A stretch of 64,000 nucleotides of DNA. Origin: Flavobacterium aquidurense. Its GTDB lineage: Bacteria; Bacteroidota; Bacteroidia; Flavobacteriales; Flavobacteriaceae. The position numbers and the translations under genes are program-made. Position 1 is the stretch's first letter; every line of letters begins with the position of its first letter. The notes under the pieces are model-generated. The model saw only the letters and a list, made by a program, of their open reading frames with translations. It was not told the DNA's origin and did not search any database. Below are positions 28,849 through 37,001 of this stretch, in pieces. The stretch covers positions 62,001-126,000 of the forward strand of contig FNPS01000002.1 in the NCBI GenBank assembly GCA_900107365.1. The letters are read 5' to 3'.

Positions 28849-29263
28849 GATATATCTTTTTTATACTTTACCTAAAGATATTGAATTACCAAACACATTA
28901 TAATCTTTTGATTATTAATAAAATGCTAAAATTAAACACGGGCAGAAAGAAAATTCTAAAAAGATAACATTCTATAAACAGATAAATGTAAGCGAACATA
29001 ATCATCCTATTTGAGAAGCTTCTAATTTATATACATAGTATTTATCTCTTTTGTCTTTATTGAATATTATTATGGATTGTAAGCACAAAGCTTCAACTTC
29101 TTAATTTTAGTAATGCTCCATTTCTACTTCGAAAAACTGTTTTCACTTTCTTTCTTTAAACTACTGCGAATTATATAATTACAATGGTTTATTATATAAA
29201 ATGTTCTCTTATCAAAAAAGTAATTTTATTATATAAAGAGCATTAAACTTAAATTAAAAACAT
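28849..29263. other. Intergenic region without a gene
   Basis: 415 AT-rich bases between divergent genes. Close to the right edge TTATTATATAAA occurs twice (about 29192 and 29228), probably in the promoter region of the small gene at 29264. I see no coding pattern or stable hairpin. Confidence 0.45.
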
Positions 29264-29533
29264 ATGGAAAACTTAATTACTCAGGAAAACCTGGAAGATA
29301 TCAGAGAACTTATAGAAAATAAAATAAAAGATGTACCTGGAGAATTGATTCTTGTTAGTGCGCTTGGGTCTATACTTTTATCTTCTTATTTAAATAAAAC
29401 TGGCCACGGGCAGGCTGCTTCTATCATTGGATCATTAGCTGTACCTATAGTTGGAATTGGTCTTGCAAAATATAAAGACCTCTTAAAATCAAAAATAGAT
29501 AGCTTTGAAAAACCGGAACCGGAAATTTCGTAA
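29264..29533 (+). CDS. Small hydrophobic-core protein, unknown
   Basis: Protein of 89 residues. A charged N-terminal helix 'ENLEDIRELIENKIKDV' leads to a small-residue-rich hydrophobic stretch 'LILVSALGSILLSSYL', then 'IIGSLAVPIVGIGLAKY' with glycine-zipper spacing, and a charged C-terminus 'KSKIDSFEKPEPEIS'. It could insert in a membrane as a hairpin. It starts with ATG after an A-rich leader ending in CAT. Probably co-transcribed with the acidic protein 57 bases downstream. No family recognised. Confidence 0.6.
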   Translation: MENLITQENLEDIRELIENKIKDVPGELILVSALGSILLSSYLNKTGHGQAASIIGSLAVPIVGIGLAKYKDLLKSKIDSFEKPEPEIS

Positions 29534-29590
29534 CGTACCAAAACTGAAAAAATAGTTTGTTGACAAACTAGTAATTTTAAACTTATTTAT

Positions 29591-29881
29591 ATGAAATCTG
29601 AAAATCATTTTAATTCGTCTGAGGGATCTATAGATGATATGACCTATTATGAAGAGCAGTTATTACTAAATTATGATGATTATTTAGATAACGCCTTTGT
29701 AGCTGAACTGGCTGCAAGCAACCATTACAATTTAGAGCTTGGTGATCTGGAAGAAAATCTTGAGGATGATATGTATTCTGAATACGATGAAAATGACTGG
29801 GAAGAATTAGAATCTATTGGACTAGAAGGTGAATATGATAAAATGGAAGAACAACCAGGAGCTTTTTTAATGAGAAACTAA
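29591..29881 (+). CDS. Highly acidic small protein, unknown
   Basis: A 96-residue protein with about 29 Asp/Glu and only three Lys/Arg. The acidic residues concentrate in 'LEENLEDDMYSEYDENDWEE' and around 'YYEEQLLLNYDDYL'. There is no signal peptide, so it is cytoplasmic. The composition recalls DNA-mimic or basic-protein-binding proteins, but nothing more specific can be said. It sits 57 bases after the hydrophobic-core gene and before a strong terminator, so the two form a unit. Confidence 0.6.
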   Translation: MKSENHFNSSEGSIDDMTYYEEQLLLNYDDYLDNAFVAELAASNHYNLELGDLEENLEDDMYSEYDENDWEELESIGLEGEYDKMEEQPGAFLMRN

Positions 29882-29982
29882 AATTGAATCAGATTAGAGT
29901 TATCAATTTAATAGATTTTTGAAATATTCAAAGAATATAAATTAAAGAACAAACATCTCAAATTTCGGTAAATATAAAAAAC

Positions 29983-30010
29983 AAAAAAGCCAACATGATT
30001 TGGCTTTTTT
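29983..30010 (+). terminator. Terminator of the small-protein unit
   Basis: Perfect 11-bp stem AAAAAAGCCAA / TTGGCTTTTTT with a 6-base loop and a T-run. Confidence 0.8.
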
Positions 30011-30295
30011 GTCAATATAGTAAACCAAAATTACTGAAATAGATCTTTAAAATATGCATAGTTCCTTACATTGTTTAAACTTTTTTAATCATACAAATTC
30101 AATTCAAAACAAGCATCTGGTTTTGGGTTAAATCAGTTAAATCCCAGTACCGAATTTAAATCTTATTTGATTTTCTTTAAATTACTTTATAGGGCCACAA
30201 TGAATGAAAATCAAAAAATTTTTCATTTATAACTATTAAGAAATTAGTTGCTCATTTTAAATTGAAAATGATGATCAATATTGCATTAGAATTAT
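30011..30295. other. Intergenic region without a gene
   Basis: 285 bases between the terminator and the convergent oxidoreductase stop. I see no open gene or clear hairpin. A short direct duplication-like phrase, 'GGTTAAATCAGTTAAATCCC' at about 30127, is the only local structure. Confidence 0.4.
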
Positions 30296-31297
30296 TTATT
30301 TAATTTTAATAACGACTTTCCCCTTAGCACGCCCACTTTCCACATACGACAATGCTTCACTTGTTTGCTCAAACGTAAAAATCTTATCTATAGTTGGTTT
30401 AATTATTTTTGCTTCTATTAGTGCTGTAATTTCGCTTAATTGCTTCCCATCTGCTTTCATAAATAAAAAAGAATACTCGACATTTTTATTATTGGCCCTT
30501 TTACGAATGCCTGAACTTAGTAACGAAAGAATTATTTTTACGAACCAGGGTACTTTAATTTCCTTAGCAAATTTTGGTGTTGGCGGACCCGAAATAGAAA
30601 TGAGTTTTCCGCCCGATTTCAATATTTTTAAAGACTTTTCAAGTGTTTGGTTATCTTGACTATTCAAAACAACATCGTAATCACTTAGTCTATTTTCAAA
30701 ATCGCTATTCTTATAATCAATAAGAAGATCTGCTCCAAGTTTTTCAAGGAAAGAGAAACTTTTTGCACTTGCGGTTGTAGCCACCGTTGCTCCTAAATGT
30801 TTTGCGAGCTGAATCGCAATTGTCCCCACTCCTCCTGATCCTGCCTGAATAAATACTTTTTGTCCTTTTTTGATCTGTGCCCTTTCAACCAAAACCTGCC
30901 AGGCCGTCAACGCTACCAAAGGAATAGAGGCCGCTTCTTCCATAGAAAGATTTTTAGGCTTTAGCGCGGCATCTTTTTCATCTATTGAAATAAATTCGGC
31001 AAATGTCCCTATGCGATAATCTTCCGGTCGCGCATAAACTTCATCACCTACTTTAAACTTTTTTACATCTTTTCCGACCTTCGTAATAATTCCCGCAACA
31101 TCATGTCCTAAAATTAACGGAAACTTATACGGTAAAATAAGTTTAAATTCACCTGTTTTTATTTTTGAGTCTAAAAGATTTACTCCGGCTGCATAAACCT
31201 CAACCAGAACATCACTTTCTTTTACTTCAGGAACAGGCATTTCTGCAAGTTGCAAATTTGCTTTTTTACTATAATTATTAATTACAAATGCTTTCAT
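30296..31297 (-). CDS. NADP-dependent MDR oxidoreductase (quinone reductase-like)
   Basis: Protein of 333 residues of the zinc-free medium-chain dehydrogenase/reductase family. An N-terminal GroES-like domain ('DVLVEVYAAGVNLLDSKIK', 'GHDVAGIITKVG') is followed by a Rossmann domain with 'VFIQAGSGGVGTIAIQLA' and the ADP-ribose contact 'TTASAKS'. Conserved zinc ligands of alcohol dehydrogenase are absent. It reduces quinones or enals using NADPH. It starts 22 bases after the SDR gene, in the unit controlled by the TetR operator at 32166. Confidence 0.85.
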   Translation of the reverse strand: MKAFVINNYSKKANLQLAEMPVPEVKESDVLVEVYAAGVNLLDSKIKTGEFKLILPYKFPLILGHDVAGIITKVGKDVKKFKVGDEVYARPEDYRIGTFAEFISIDEKDAALKPKNLSMEEAASIPLVALTAWQVLVERAQIKKGQKVFIQAGSGGVGTIAIQLAKHLGATVATTASAKSFSFLEKLGADLLIDYKNSDFENRLSDYDVVLNSQDNQTLEKSLKILKSGGKLISISGPPTPKFAKEIKVPWFVKIILSLLSSGIRKRANNKNVEYSFLFMKADGKQLSEITALIEAKIIKPTIDKIFTFEQTSEALSYVESGRAKGKVVIKIK

Positions 31298-31319
31298 TGT
31301 ACAGACTTTAAAGTTTTAC

Positions 31320-32087
31320 TTATTGCTTTAGACTTGCGTAAATCTTTTTAGGATTTACCAAATTGAAAGCCAGTTGCGGAAAAAACCTGCTTGCCATATA
31401 AAGCAGTTTTGTATCGCCTACGCGAATGGTATATTGATCCTTTTTAACTCCGGCAATCAGTGCTTTTACCAACTGTTCAGGAGTCATTTTTTTATCTTTT
31501 CTCTGAGCAGTCATCTCTGTGGCTACGACAGGAGGAAGCAACTCAAATACTTTTACTTTGCTGCCTAAAATTTCCAAATTCTTTCTAAGTGTTCTGGTAT
31601 AAAAACTTAAAGCTGCCTTTGTTGCCGAATACGTAGGTTCTTCCAAAGCTGGTACAATACTCAAAATTGAAGTCGTATTTATTATGGCACTTTCTTCTCG
31701 TGACTTCAGCATATCTATAAAAAGAGTATTTAGTCTTATAACACCAAAATAATTAATATTCATTTCATAAATAGCATTCTTCAGAATTTGTTCATTTTTA
31801 ATTCCGAGATTAAGGGCAGGGCTTCCAACACCCGCATTATTATATAAAATATCTATTCCCCCTAAAGAAACTACTTCCTCAAAAAGCTTTTTTGAATCTT
31901 CGGGATTTTCAACATCACTTTTTATAATAATTACTGACGGAAGTAACTTTTTCGCCGCCTCTAATTTATCCTGATTTCTGCCCGTTATAATTACCCTGGC
32001 ACCTTCGGCTAAAAATTGTTTTGCAGATTCTAAACCAATTCCGGAACCACCTCCTGTAACTAATATCGTTTTTCCTCCAATAGTCAT
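31320..32087 (-). CDS. Short-chain dehydrogenase/reductase
   Basis: Classical SDR of 255 residues: cofactor motif 'TGGGSGIGLESAKQF', 'NNAGVGSPALN', and catalytic Ser/Tyr/Lys in 'NTTSILSIVP' and 'YSATKAALSF'. It resembles DltE-type oxidoreductases; the substrate is unknown. It is the first gene after the TetR operator, with the MDR gene 22 bases downstream, so the pair is probably one repressor-controlled unit for handling reactive carbonyls or quinones. Confidence 0.88.
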   Translation of the reverse strand: MTIGGKTILVTGGGSGIGLESAKQFLAEGARVIITGRNQDKLEAAKKLLPSVIIIKSDVENPEDSKKLFEEVVSLGGIDILYNNAGVGSPALNLGIKNEQILKNAIYEMNINYFGVIRLNTLFIDMLKSREESAIINTTSILSIVPALEEPTYSATKAALSFYTRTLRKNLEILGSKVKVFELLPPVVATEMTAQRKDKKMTPEQLVKALIAGVKKDQYTIRVGDTKLLYMASRFFPQLAFNLVNPKKIYASLKQ

Positions 32088-32165
32088 AATTTACTTATTT
32101 AAATTGTTTGCATTATCGACAGGAATCAATATAACCTGAAGATTTTATACTTTTTAGTTTATTTC

Positions 32166-32189
32166 AAAATATACTAAAAAGTATATTTT
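32166..32189. promoter_or_regulatory. TetR operator upstream of the SDR-MDR genes
   Basis: Palindrome AAAATATACT-AAAA-AGTATATTTT (10-bp arms, 4-base spacer) between the tetR stop and the SDR start. A further half site TATACTTTTTAG lies about 20 bases to the left. The same core occurs at 32818. Confidence 0.75.
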
Positions 32190-32204
32190 ACAACAATAAA
32201 AAAG

Positions 32205-32795
32205 TTACACTATATGTTGTTCTAATTCCATTTTTAAACTTTTAATAAGACCATGCATCGGTTTTGCCGTCTCCATCACTCTGCACATTACAATCCCTCC
32301 TTCAACTGAAGCAACCAATTTAAAAGCAAAAACTACAGGATCAAGAGTTTCTGAAAATTCCCCATTATTAATTCCTTCCTGAAGTAAAGCAGTCAATTCC
32401 TGCTGTCCCATTTTAATAACTTTGGCCACTTTTTCCTTTATAAAAGGATAATTATCATCTACCTGTACGGCAGTATTAAATATCGGACATCCACCAGAAA
32501 TATACGTTTCAAAAGGATTTTTATAAAAATCTAAAAAGGCAAATATTTTGCCTTTAATTGTTTTTCCTTTGTAAACTTCCGCCCTAATTTTATCTGAAAC
32601 CATTTTAAGCGCTAAATCTATAACTTGTTCAGACAAATCATCTTTACCTTCAAAGTGACCATAAAGACATCCTTTTGTGAGCTTTGTTGCTTCCAGTACA
32701 TCATCAATATTCGCCCCTGCAATGCCTTTCTCATTATATATTGGCACAGCAGTTTCTAGTATAAATTGTTTTGTCCTTTCTGCTTTTGTCAACAT
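32205..32795 (-). CDS. TetR/AcrR family transcriptional repressor
   Basis: Protein of 196 residues. The N-terminal HTH 'ILETAVPIYNEKGIAGANID' continues with 'TKLTKGCLYGHFEGKDDLSE', the conserved TetR recognition helix and following turn. The C-terminal ligand domain resembles TetR_C_11 types with 'CPIFNTAVQVDDNYPF' (Cys conserved in this group). The two identical palindromes on either side of the gene indicate autorepression and control of the SDR-MDR unit downstream. Confidence 0.92.
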   Translation of the reverse strand: MLTKAERTKQFILETAVPIYNEKGIAGANIDDVLEATKLTKGCLYGHFEGKDDLSEQVIDLALKMVSDKIRAEVYKGKTIKGKIFAFLDFYKNPFETYISGGCPIFNTAVQVDDNYPFIKEKVAKVIKMGQQELTALLQEGINNGEFSETLDPVVFAFKLVASVEGGIVMCRVMETAKPMHGLIKSLKMELEQHIV

Positions 32796-32817
32796 TGTAA
32801 TTTCTAAATTAGGTCAC

Positions 32818-32839
32818 AAATATACTAAAAAGTATATTT
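32818..32839. promoter_or_regulatory. TetR operator in the tetR promoter
   Basis: Palindrome AAATATACT-AAAA-AGTATATTT, identical in its 22-base core to the site at 32166. It lies 22 bases upstream of the tetR start, where it would block tetR transcription, and could also act on the rightward oxidoreductase gene. Confidence 0.75.
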
Positions 32840-32923
32840 TATCAATGCAAATTTTAAAATAATTTTATATTATTCCTGATTTTATACTTTCATAGCACCC
32901 ACTTTTTTTTAAAATTAAATATC

Positions 32924-33067
32924 ATAAAAGAACACGGAATTTCTTTCACCGAAGCAACAAAGGCCAGACAGGCAGCTTCTGATAATCATGCCCATGAAGA
33001 AATACCTCTCTTTGAAAAAAGTATTGAAAACAAGGCCTTATTTGAAAAATATAATTTACCTTTTTAA
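32924..33067 (+). pseudogene. C-terminal remnant of a lost gene
   Basis: 48 codons read as a convincing protein end without a start: 'IKEHGISFTEATKARQAASD', then 'NHAHEEIPLFEKSIENKAL' and 'FEKYNLPF' before TAA. The composition (helical, charged) differs from the AT-noise around it. No ATG precedes it in frame. It ends 12 bases before the oxidoreductase at 33080, so an upstream operon partner has probably been deleted down to its tail. The family is not recognised. Confidence 0.45.
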
Positions 33068-33079
33068 AAAAATTAGAAT

Positions 33080-34060
33080 ATGAAAGCTATTACGATCACA
33101 AAATTTGGAGGTCCTGAAGTTTTACAGGTAACAGAAGTTCCTGATTTGATACCTTCTAAAAATGAGGTATTAATTCAAGTAAAAGCTTCCGGTATTAATA
33201 GAAGTGACATTTTGCAACGTCAGGGAAAATATGCCGCTCCAGGCAGTACCTCTAATGAAATCCCGGGTCTTGAAGTCGCCGGTATTATTGTAGAATGTGG
33301 CCCGGAAGTTACTCAATGGAATATTGGCGATCACGTTTGCGCGCTGCTTCCTGGTGGTGGTTATGCACAATATGCTGCTGTAAAAGAAGGTCACTGTTTA
33401 CCAATTCCTAAAGGTTTAAATTTAACAGAAGCAGCCAGTCTGCCAGAAACAGTATTTACGGTCTGGTCTAACATTTTTGAACGAGGAAACCTTAAACCAG
33501 GAGAATCTTTACTCGTTCATGGAGGAAGCAGCGGTATCGGAATTACCGCAATTCAAATCGCCCATGCACTAGGCTCAAAGGTTCTAACAACAGTTGGTTC
33601 AGATCAAAAAGCGAAATATTGTATGGAGTTAGGATCGAATCTTTCGATTAATTATAAGACAGAAGATTTTGAAGAAATTTTAAAAAGTAAGGGTGTAGAT
33701 GTTATTCTTGATATGATAGCCGGGCCCTATTTTCAAAAAAATCTAAATATATTAAACGAAGAAGGAAGACTTATTCATATTAATGCAGAGAATGGCAAAA
33801 ACGTAGAACTTGATATCTGGCAGTTAATGACGAAAAGAATCAGTATCTCTGGTAGTACTCTACGAGTACGTGATGATAATTATAAAAATCGTTTAACAAA
33901 GGAAGTTTACAAAAATGTCTGGCCATTAATTGAAAATGGAAAATTCAGACCCGTTATTTACCAGACGTTTTCTTATCAGAATGTAATAGGTGCTCATCAA
34001 TGCATGGAAGAAGGAAGCCATATAGGCAAAATAATACTAGAGTGGGATTCCAACATTTAG
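33080..34060 (+). CDS. NAD(P)H quinone oxidoreductase, PIG3/zeta-crystallin type
   Basis: Zinc-free MDR enzyme of 326 residues close to TP53I3/PIG3: 'MKAITITKFGGPEVLQVTEV', 'ASGINRSDILQRQGKY' , 'LLVHGGSSGIGITAIQIAHA' and 'INYKTEDFEE'. It reduces quinones by one or two electrons with NADPH. It is the rightward gene of a TetR-centred oxidoreductase locus; the remnant in front of it suggests it was once second in an operon. Confidence 0.9.
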   Translation: MKAITITKFGGPEVLQVTEVPDLIPSKNEVLIQVKASGINRSDILQRQGKYAAPGSTSNEIPGLEVAGIIVECGPEVTQWNIGDHVCALLPGGGYAQYAAVKEGHCLPIPKGLNLTEAASLPETVFTVWSNIFERGNLKPGESLLVHGGSSGIGITAIQIAHALGSKVLTTVGSDQKAKYCMELGSNLSINYKTEDFEEILKSKGVDVILDMIAGPYFQKNLNILNEEGRLIHINAENGKNVELDIWQLMTKRISISGSTLRVRDDNYKNRLTKEVYKNVWPLIENGKFRPVIYQTFSYQNVIGAHQCMEEGSHIGKIILEWDSNI

Positions 34061-34208
34061 GCCTGACTCATCATAAAAAATATTCGAATCTATCAGGAAA
34101 GTCACTTAACAAAATAAAAATATCTGATCTTTTTGCCTAATCCCCAACTTTTGGACCTGGTCCTTTAATTTTTGCTGCTCCTCAGATTTACGTGTTGATC
34201 CCTTTTCG

Positions 34209-34284
34209 TGAACGCAGAAGGATTCGAACCTTCGACCGTCCCGATTAAAAATCGGGATGCTCTATCCAGCTGAGCTATGCACAC
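34209..34284 (-). tRNA. tRNA-Lys(TTT)-like gene with a tRNA-Arg body
   Basis: Cloverleaf of 76 bases with anticodon loop TTTTTAA, anticodon TTT (Lys). The D arm, T arm and the whole 3' part are the same as in tRNA-Arg(TCT) at 34333, and the identity continues 7 bases past the 3' end. The anticodon stem is TCCCGA/TCGGGA, six pairs instead of five. The 5' acceptor strand GTGTGCA pairs poorly with TGCGTTC (one mismatch, two wobbles). It also lies beyond a terminator. It may be a duplicated, re-coded or non-functional tRNA. Confidence 0.65.
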
Positions 34285-34304
34285 TAAAAACCAATACAAA
34301 ACAA

Positions 34305-34330
34305 AAAAGCCACTCGATTGAGTGGCTTTT
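34305..34330 (-). terminator. Terminator after tRNA-Arg
   Basis: 11-bp stem AAAAGCCACTC / GAGTGGCTTTT with a 4-base loop and a T-run on the minus strand, directly after the tRNA-Arg 3' end. It separates the Ser-Pro-Arg unit from the Lys-like gene. Confidence 0.8.
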
Positions 34331-34332
34331 CG

Positions 34333-34406
<74 letters not shown>

Positions 34407-34438
34407 ATTTGTTTTAAAACTTTATGGTAAAGTTTCTG

Positions 34439-34513
34439 TCGGGGTGGCAGGATTCGAACCTGCGGCCTCCTGCTCCCAAAGCAGGCGCGATAACCGGGCT
34501 ACGCTACACCCCG
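34439..34513 (-). tRNA. tRNA-Pro(TGG)
   Basis: 75 bases; acceptor CGGGGTG/CACCCCG, anticodon stem CCTGC/GCAGG with loop TTTGGGA (anticodon TGG), T arm GCAGG-TTCGAAT-CCTGC. CCA is not encoded. Confidence 0.95.
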
Positions 34514-34528
34514 AAGGCAAAATTTAAG

Positions 34529-34612
34529 CGGAGAGACAGGGACTCGAACCCTGGCGACGGTTACCCGTCGACAGATTAGCAATCTGCTCCATTACCGCTC
34601 TGGCACCTCTCC
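34529..34612 (-). tRNA. tRNA-Ser(GCT)
   Basis: 84 bases with the long variable arm of serine tRNAs (CGACGG..CCGTCG); acceptor GGAGAGG/TCTCTCC, anticodon loop TTGCTAA (anticodon GCT), discriminator G. First of the minus-strand tRNA unit. Confidence 0.95.
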
Positions 34613-34805
34613 AAGCTCAAGAAACGTGTTCTGTTTTGCGGTTGCAAATGTAAGACAACATTCCATATCTCACAACTATTTCTGCGCTTTTTTTAATCTT
34701 TTTTCAATCTTTTTTTTAAACCTGTTCACAATCAAACGAATAGAATTAACAAAAAATTGATATTAAATTTAAAATCCAATGAAACTCATACATATTGATA
34801 CAAAA

Positions 34806-34836
34806 TTTGAATTTATTTAAATAAAGAGTAAATTTG
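34806..34836 (+). promoter_or_regulatory. Promoter of the thiolase gene
   Basis: TTTG at 34806-34809, 19 bases, then TAAATTTG at 34829-34836: an exact fit to the Bacteroidetes consensus TTTG-N19-TAnnTTTG. The thiolase ATG is 26 bases after the -7 element. Confidence 0.75.
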
Positions 34837-34862
34837 CTACATTAACTAATATTACACAGAAA

Positions 34863-36041
34863 ATGAACAAAAGAGTTGTTATCGTTTCTGCCGTTAGAAC
34901 ACCTATCGGAAGTTTCATGGGAGGGTTATCTACCGTACCCGCACCAAAATTAGGTGCTGCCGCTATAAAAGGCGCACTTCAAAAAATTAACCTAGACCCA
35001 AAATTAGTTGATGAAGTTTTTATGGGCAACGTTGTTCAGGCAGGAGTTGGACAAGCTCCAGCACGTCAGGCCGCGCTTTTTGCAGGTTTATCTGAAGAAG
35101 TTGCTGCTACAACCGTAAACAAAGTTTGTGCTTCCGGAATGAAAGCTGTAATGTTCGCTGCTCAGGCTATTGCTTGTGGTGACGCTGAAATTGTTGTAGC
35201 CGGAGGAATGGAAAACATGAGTCTTATTCCGCATTACGTGCAAATGCGCAACGGAACTAAATTTGGCCCGGCAACTATGCTTGACGGAATGCAAAAAGAT
35301 GGTTTGACAGATGCTTACGATAACAACGCAATGGGAGTTTGCGCTGATTTATGTGCGTCTGAATACAACATCAGCCGTGAAGAACAGGATAATTTTGCGA
35401 TTCAATCGTATGAAAGAAGTGCAAAAGCCTGGGACGCAGGAAAGTTCGACAATGAAATCGTTCCTGTCGAAGTACCGCAAAGACGCGGTGAACCAATCAT
35501 CATTTCTAAAGATGAAGAATACACTAATGTAAAACTGGACAAAATTCCTTCATTAGCAGCTGTTTTTACAAAAGACGGAACTGTTACTGCTGCAAACGCT
35601 TCTACAATTAACGACGGAGCTGCTGCTTTAGTTTTAATGTCTGAAGAAAAAGCAATTGCATTAGGATTAAAACCTCTAGCGTATATCAAAGGTTACGCTG
35701 ACGCTGCACAGGAACCAAAATGGTTTACAACAAGCCCGGCAAAAGCATTACCAAAAGCATTAAACAAAGCCGGAATCGCAATTGGAGATGTTGATTATTT
35801 CGAATTCAACGAAGCTTTCGCCGTTGTTGGATTAGCCAATTCAAAAATCCTTGATCTTGATAACGATAAAGTAAACGTAAATGGTGGTGCTGTTTCATTA
35901 GGACATCCTCTGGGTTGTTCAGGAGCCAGAATCATCGTAACTTTACTAAATGTTTTAGAACAAAACAATGCTAAAACCGGGGCTGCTGCAATTTGCAATG
36001 GCGGTGGTGGAGCATCTGCAATTGTTATCGAAAGAGCTTAA
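34863..36041 (+). CDS. Acetyl-CoA C-acetyltransferase (thiolase)
   Basis: Biosynthetic-type thiolase of 392 residues condensing two acetyl-CoA to acetoacetyl-CoA, or the reverse. The nucleophilic Cys89 is in 'VNKVCASGMKAVMFA', the His in 'VNGGAVSLGHPLGCSGAR', and the second Cys in 'AAICNGGGGASA'. Full length. Codon use is richer in G/C-ending codons than its neighbours, as expected for a highly expressed gene, and it has the best consensus promoter in the window. It may feed branched lipid, hydroxybutyrate or isoprenoid routes; the neighbours do not decide this. Confidence 0.95.
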   Translation: MNKRVVIVSAVRTPIGSFMGGLSTVPAPKLGAAAIKGALQKINLDPKLVDEVFMGNVVQAGVGQAPARQAALFAGLSEEVAATTVNKVCASGMKAVMFAAQAIACGDAEIVVAGGMENMSLIPHYVQMRNGTKFGPATMLDGMQKDGLTDAYDNNAMGVCADLCASEYNISREEQDNFAIQSYERSAKAWDAGKFDNEIVPVEVPQRRGEPIIISKDEEYTNVKLDKIPSLAAVFTKDGTVTAANASTINDGAAALVLMSEEKAIALGLKPLAYIKGYADAAQEPKWFTTSPAKALPKALNKAGIAIGDVDYFEFNEAFAVVGLANSKILDLDNDKVNVNGGAVSLGHPLGCSGARIIVTLLNVLEQNNAKTGAAAICNGGGGASAIVIERA

Positions 36042-36056
36042 ATAATAATACAATAG

Positions 36057-36087
36057 ATTGGGAGTTGTTAAAATAATAACTCCCAAT
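36057..36087 (+). terminator. Terminator between thiolase and NlpC genes
   Basis: 14-base arms ATTGGGAGTTGTTA and TAATAACTCCCAAT (one G-T pair) around a 3-base loop, followed by TTTT. Confidence 0.75.
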
Positions 36088-36110
36088 TTTCAACTTATAA
36101 ATTACCCTAA

Positions 36111-36872
36111 ATGTTCGGAATTTGCAATCTAGCCATAGTACCCGTTCGATCTGAACCAAGTGACAGAAGTGAAATCGTTACACAACTTTTGTTTGGCGAA
36201 CACATCGAAATTTTAGAACGTCAAAATCAGTGGGCCCGAATAAAAATTCAGTTTGACGATTATGAAGGCTGGGTAGATTCGAAACAATATCAGGTAATTT
36301 CAGAAACAAACTATAATCAGCTAAGCAAAGAAGCCATTATCTTAAATGCTGACTTGATTGATTATATCAGTGCGCCAGATAATTTATTATTGCCAATTCC
36401 GCTTGGCGCATCACTATCTTTTTTAAATAATAGCGAAATCAACACTTCAAACTTTGATTTTGAAGGAACAAAAACCAGCGGTATAAAACCTAAAAGCGCT
36501 TTAATAAATACTGCTTTTATGTATTTGAACGCTCCGTATCTTTGGGGTGGAAAAACACCTTTTGGGATCGATTGTTCCGGTTTTACTCAAATGGTTTATA
36601 AACTAAACGGCTATAAAATTCATCGTGACGCGTCTCAGCAAGCACTAGACGGAGAACCTTTAAGTTTTATAGAAGAAAGCGAAGCTGGAGATTTAGCCTT
36701 TTTTGACAACGACGAAGGAAACATCATTCATGTCGGCATCATTATGGACAATAATTACATCATTCACGCCAGTGGAAAAGTTCGCATTGACCGTTTAGAC
36801 CATTTAGGAATTTACAATCCGGAATTGAACAAACACACTCATAAACTTAGAGTAATTAAGAAAATTATTTAA
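36111..36872 (+). CDS. C40 (NlpC/P60) peptidase with SH3-like domains
   Basis: Protein of 253 residues. N-terminal bacterial SH3 ('VPVRSEPSDRSEIVTQLLFG', 'GWVDSKQYQ') and a second SH3-like part are followed by a C-terminal NlpC/P60 domain. The triad is Cys in 'FGIDCSGFTQMVY', His in 'NIIHVGIIMD' and His in 'YIIHASGKV'. It resembles gamma-D-glutamyl-L-diamino acid endopeptidases (dipeptidyl-peptidase VI) that trim peptidoglycan peptides. No signal peptide is visible, so it probably acts on imported murein peptides in the cytoplasm. Confidence 0.9.
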   Translation: MFGICNLAIVPVRSEPSDRSEIVTQLLFGEHIEILERQNQWARIKIQFDDYEGWVDSKQYQVISETNYNQLSKEAIILNADLIDYISAPDNLLLPIPLGASLSFLNNSEINTSNFDFEGTKTSGIKPKSALINTAFMYLNAPYLWGGKTPFGIDCSGFTQMVYKLNGYKIHRDASQQALDGEPLSFIEESEAGDLAFFDNDEGNIIHVGIIMDNNYIIHASGKVRIDRLDHLGIYNPELNKHTHKLRVIKKII

Positions 36873-36875
36873 TTT

Positions 36876-37001
36876 TTTAGCCACAGATTAAAGGATTAAA
36901 ATGATTTTAAAATCTGTATTAATCTGTGAAATCAGTGTCAAAAAAAAATCCGCGATAATCCGTGTTTTCGCTTGCGAATCAGGGTCATCCGCGTGCCAAC
37001 A
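36876..37001. repeat. Intergenic imperfect inverted repeats
   Basis: 'AGCCACAGATTAAAGGATTA' and 'AATCTGTATTAATCTGTG' form one palindromic unit, followed by 'AATCCGCGATAATCCG' and 'CGCTTGCG' style elements. Related phrases (CGCGGATT, ATCTGCG) recur at 41516 and 44095. Non-coding. Confidence 0.6.
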
